DNA of 64,000 bases. It comes from Sphagnum compactum (taxonomy: Eukaryota > Bryophyta > Sphagnopsida > Sphagnales). Positions within the stretch are counted from its first letter, which is position 1. Each line of letters opens with the position of its first letter. This document shows, in pieces, positions 60,901 to 64,000 of the stretch. The notes beneath the pieces are model-generated. The model had not been told where the DNA came from, did not search any database, and saw only the letters and a list, made by a program, of their open reading frames with translations. The translations under genes and the position numbers were made by a program. The stretch spans positions 14,947,118 through 15,011,117 of the forward strand of contig OZ234503.1 of the NCBI GenBank assembly GCA_965153455.1, read 5' to 3'.

Positions 60901-63900
60901 ATTAACAAGCTCCTATACTTCAGCACATCAGAGATGTTACAGTCTTTGCTGACTGAGTCCAATATTTCAAGGTGAATCTTCTTGTTCAAGATCTCCTCTT
61001 GTGCTCCATGACCTTCCCCTAAAGTGCTTTATGCTGATGAGGATGACTTTGGTGTTTCAACAGCTTCTTGGCAGGTGTGTTAGCATCAAAAGATGCATCC
61101 ATCTTGTTAACAGCATTGCAGATAGCAGAAATGCTGATGCAGAAGTTACCTGATGTCTTCTCCAAGATGTTTGTGAAGGAAGGAGTTGTGCATGCTGTTG
61201 ATGTTTTGATTGCGTCCGACCAGCTAGGGCCCCCATCTCCATTGCTAGCATCAAAGTCAGATACAGCAGCTAGTGCTGGTGGAGGTGTCCCAGGACCATC
61301 CAGGTCCCGAAGGGCAGGGGCAGGTAGAAGGAAGTCAACTGGAAATAATGATATTGCTGTAGAGGAGGCAGGCCTGTCAATGTCTGCTCCATTACCTCCA
61401 GTAAGCTCACCTCCTTCTGCAGAGTCTGCCCAACAGACATTACGCTCTGGAATGCGAGCATCTGCAATTGCATTAGCCAAGCGGTTTAAAGCAACATATT
61501 TTCCTGGTGATGCTGGTATTGCTGATGCTGGTGTAACACAGAGCCTGTGCAAGTTGAAGAGTCTTTGTTCTAAACTGAATGGAGAGACTGTAGTCGAAGT
61601 TAAGGGCAAGGGTAAAGGCAAGGTGAAGGGAGCAGGTCCAGGGGGTATCAATGAAGAGCAGATGACGATGGTGATGTCTGAGCTACTTGCTGAACTTGGT
61701 GGAGGAGATGGAGTGTCAACTTTTGAGTTCATAGGGAGTGGAGTCGTGGGAACTCTGTTGAACTTCTTCTCCTGTGGCAATACTATGAAAGATAACATGT
61801 CAGACACAGCTCTCAGGCAGCAGGCATTGCAGAGGCTGAAGGATTTTATTACAGTGGCTCTGTTGCCAGATTCTACTTCTAGCAATGAAACTGCACCCTT
61901 AACCTTGCTGGTGCGGAAGTTACAGAGTGCACTGGCATCACTAGAACGGTTCCCTGTTGTATTCCATGCCCCTCGGTCTTCTAGTGGCAGTCACAGCATT
62001 GCTGCTGGCCTAAGTGCACTTACTCAACCCTTCAAGCTGCGCCTTTGTAGGGCCTCTGGGGAGAAATCTCTGCGAGATTATTCTACAAACATTGTACTCA
62101 TCGAGCCCTTAGCCACTTTGATCGCTGTGGAGGACTTCCTATGGCCACGTGTAAAACGTCATGACCCATCAAGCGTAGCCACAACAAGTACATCAGAGCC
62201 ATCTGCACCTATTGCTGTTCCAACTTCTGAGCACCGTCCTTCAACCAGATCAAGATCTGCAGCTGCTGTTGGAAATGTTAGAGATGCAGACTTAGATGGT
62301 AATACAAGTACAACTAAAGGGAAGGGAAAAGCCGTCAGCAGAGGTACTGCAGGAGGTCGTGGTGCTGATGAGCCAAGGGGACCTGAAACTCGCAATGCAG
62401 CAGCTCGCAGGCGTGCAGCAGCTGCTAGCGTATCAGTTGCTAAAGCAGTTCCAGAAGGTGAAAGTGAGGTGGGTGTTATGCATGGATTTTCGGATTGACT
62501 TTTGATTTGTTTGCAATCCTTCTGGCAATGTTTACTTGTGAATTTTGTGGAGTTGCATGTCAGTACAATTTCAGACATGGGTGGACATTCACAGTTTCAT
62601 ACTTGAAGAATACATTATCAACAATGACTGATGGACCCCCTTCTTGAAACTCTGGCATTCTGTATTCTTGAGGCACTGAGAGTAGCTGGAATGGGGAATT
62701 GCAGGATGAAGAGGTGGAGGTGTTACCTGTTGACTTTGAAGAGGCTGTGACCATGGATGAAGATGAGCTCTCTGAAGATGAAGATGAGGATGAGGATGAA
62801 GAACATGATGAAGTAAGTTTCAATCTCTTGACATTTGTTCACATTTCTGTGCCAGATGTAGATAGGTGTTCTGTCCAATAATGTTTGCCAACATCATGAT
62901 GTCTAAAGGTCGAGGGTTGTCAGACTTGGGGTAGACTTCTTGTGTTTGTCTAATGTAATTTGGAATGAGCAGATGTTTGGGGAAGATCCAGTGCCACTGT
63001 GCAAAGCAGATCGTGTTCATGACGTTCAGTTAGGAGATGGAGCAGACTCTGGGGCTCTTGCATCAACTAGTGAGGTGTTGTTGCAGCCAGTAGGTGGAGT
63101 AGGTGTTGTGAGTAGGTCAGCCATTTTGACCTCAGCAGCTGAAATGAGTGGGATCAGAACTCTAGGAAGCAGAGGGTCATTATCATTTGCTGCAGCTGCT
63201 ATGGCTGGAGCTGGCATTAATGGAGCTCGCAATAGCTCTCGCAATCGCAGATCATTTGCAGCAATTTCTGCAGCCAATGTCCCTCCCAAGCTTGTGTTTT
63301 CATTAGGAGGAAAGCCATTAAACAGGATGTGGACTATCTTCCAAGCTGTTCAGCGACAGGCTCATGCTGATGAGGATGAGGAGGAGCGATATACTGGGCC
63401 AGGATTCCCATTGGGTAGTGGCCGCAGATTGTGGGATGAAGTGTACACAATTACATACCAAAGGGCTGACAGCAGTGACTCAACACCCTCTGGTGTAGCC
63501 AAGGCTGCTAATGCAGGCCCAAGTAGTAAGGCAGTGAGTGGCCCTGAAATGGACAGTTCTTGGCAGCAGGCATCACTTCTGGACAGTGTTCTCCAGGGGG
63601 AACTTCCCTGTGACTTTGATAAGACAAATTCAACATATAATATACTTCTGCTCTTACGAGTGTTGGAGGCTCTGAATCGGTTGGCTCCGCGCCTACGGAT
63701 CCAAGCTGCAGTTGATGCTTTTGCCAAAGGCAAAGCAGACAGTTTTGATGAAATCCAGGTAGCAGGATCTTTGGTGCCTAAAGAAGAGTTCCTTAGCAGT
63801 AAATTGACACCCAAGTTGGCGCGACAAATGCAAGATGCATTAGCACTGTGCAGTGGTGGGTTGCCTGCATGGTGTCATCAACTCACACAGGCTTGCCCAT

Positions 63901-64000
63901 TCCTCTTTCCCTTTGAGACCAGAAGGCAGTACTTTCATTCAACAGCTTTTGGCCTGTCTCGGGCTCTTCAGCGCCTGCAACAACAGCAAAGTGCTGATGG
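57982..64000 (+). CDS. UPL3: UPL3-type HECT E3 ubiquitin ligase, N-terminal ~1500 residues (cut by window end)
   Basis: Ubiquitin ligase of the plant UPL3/UPL4 group. Exons: 57982-58989, 59419-59529, 59644-59760, 59892-60071, 60182-60346, 60496-60753, 60850-60971, 61064-62468, 62705-62812 and 62973 on. Introns are short GT-AG and the frame stays open. Start chosen at METRSRKR, the conserved N-terminus; an in-frame upstream ATG exists at 57916. A low-complexity, charged N-terminal 200 residues is followed by armadillo-type helical repeats (SLQALEKISHEHPTACLRAG, RVAVSIAANICRQL), the conserved block GDGVSTFEFIGSGVVGTLLN, LRLCRASGEKSLRDYS and FLWPRVKR. Then come an acidic exon (EDEDEDEDEEHDE), RMWTIFQAVQRQ, LTPKLARQMQDALALCSGGL and FPFETRRQYFHSTAFGLSRA. 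The catalytic HECT domain lies beyond the window. In Arabidopsis UPL3 (KAKTUS) restrains trichome endoreduplication. UPL4 is the alternative assignment. Confidence 0.96.

Noticed and set aside
61019-61885. 288-codon minus-strand frame
   Set aside because: Antisense of UPL3 exon 8, whose translation matches the family; the minus frame has no domain.

Overview
The window is nuclear DNA of a land plant. The evidence is GT-AG introns, a plant receptor-like kinase, a plant UPL3-type HECT ubiquitin ligase, part of an oil-body-associated protein (OBAP) gene, and plant-style hAT, CACTA, Helitron and Ty3/gypsy elements. It is gene-poor and AT-rich outside the genes. A non-flowering lineage (bryophyte, lycophyte or fern) would fit the cytosine-methyltransferase-bearing Ty3/gypsy relic, but this is a low-confidence guess and no species is named.

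Layout. 1-1006: decayed hAT transposase C-terminus. 1942-5083: candidate CACTA-type element filled with low-complexity sequence. 5.1-12.8 kb: no gene, several local tandem repeats. 13309-16388: three-exon receptor-like kinase with a TATA box about 530 bp upstream of the start codon. 16.4-20.4 kb: no gene. 20.4-53.1 kb: a nest of mobile elements. 53.1-56.8 kb: no gene. 56.8-57.7 kb: four tandem repeats. 57982 to window end: first ten exons of a UPL3-like gene, cut off before its HECT domain.

The nest is the most interesting part. My reading is one very old plus-strand Ty3/gypsy element, flanked by related LTR-like blocks near 20361 and 52777. Its pieces lie in the order gag, protease, a C5 cytosine DNA methyltransferase-like domain, reverse transcriptase, RNase H, integrase and a PHD finger. 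Later insertions broke it up: a 474-bp MITE-like element in the protease, a 2.27-kb CACTA element in the methyltransferase region, a 6.6-kb minus-strand chromodomain Ty3/gypsy element at 30980-37551, Helitron material ending at 47398, and a 1.83-kb CACTA-like element in the reverse transcriptase. For both CACTA insertions, taking out the element plus one copy of its 3-bp target duplication puts the host reading frame back in register. That confirms the boundaries and the nesting order. Many host arginine and glutamine codons are now TGA or TAA, as expected from long cytosine deamination.

The Helitron (coding 42468-47020) is much younger. Its Rep-helicase frame is open apart from a few single nonsense codons and one early frameshift. 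Its 3' end has a perfect hairpin followed by CTAG and a target T. A second Helitron-like 3' end at 39744 lies just after two intact OBAP exons that lack their first and last exons, which suggests gene-fragment capture by a related non-autonomous Helitron.

Likely working host genes are the receptor-like kinase and the UPL3-like ligase. All other coding pieces are mobile-element relics or captured fragments. Functional calls are from reading translations and recalling protein families. No database search or alignment program was run.
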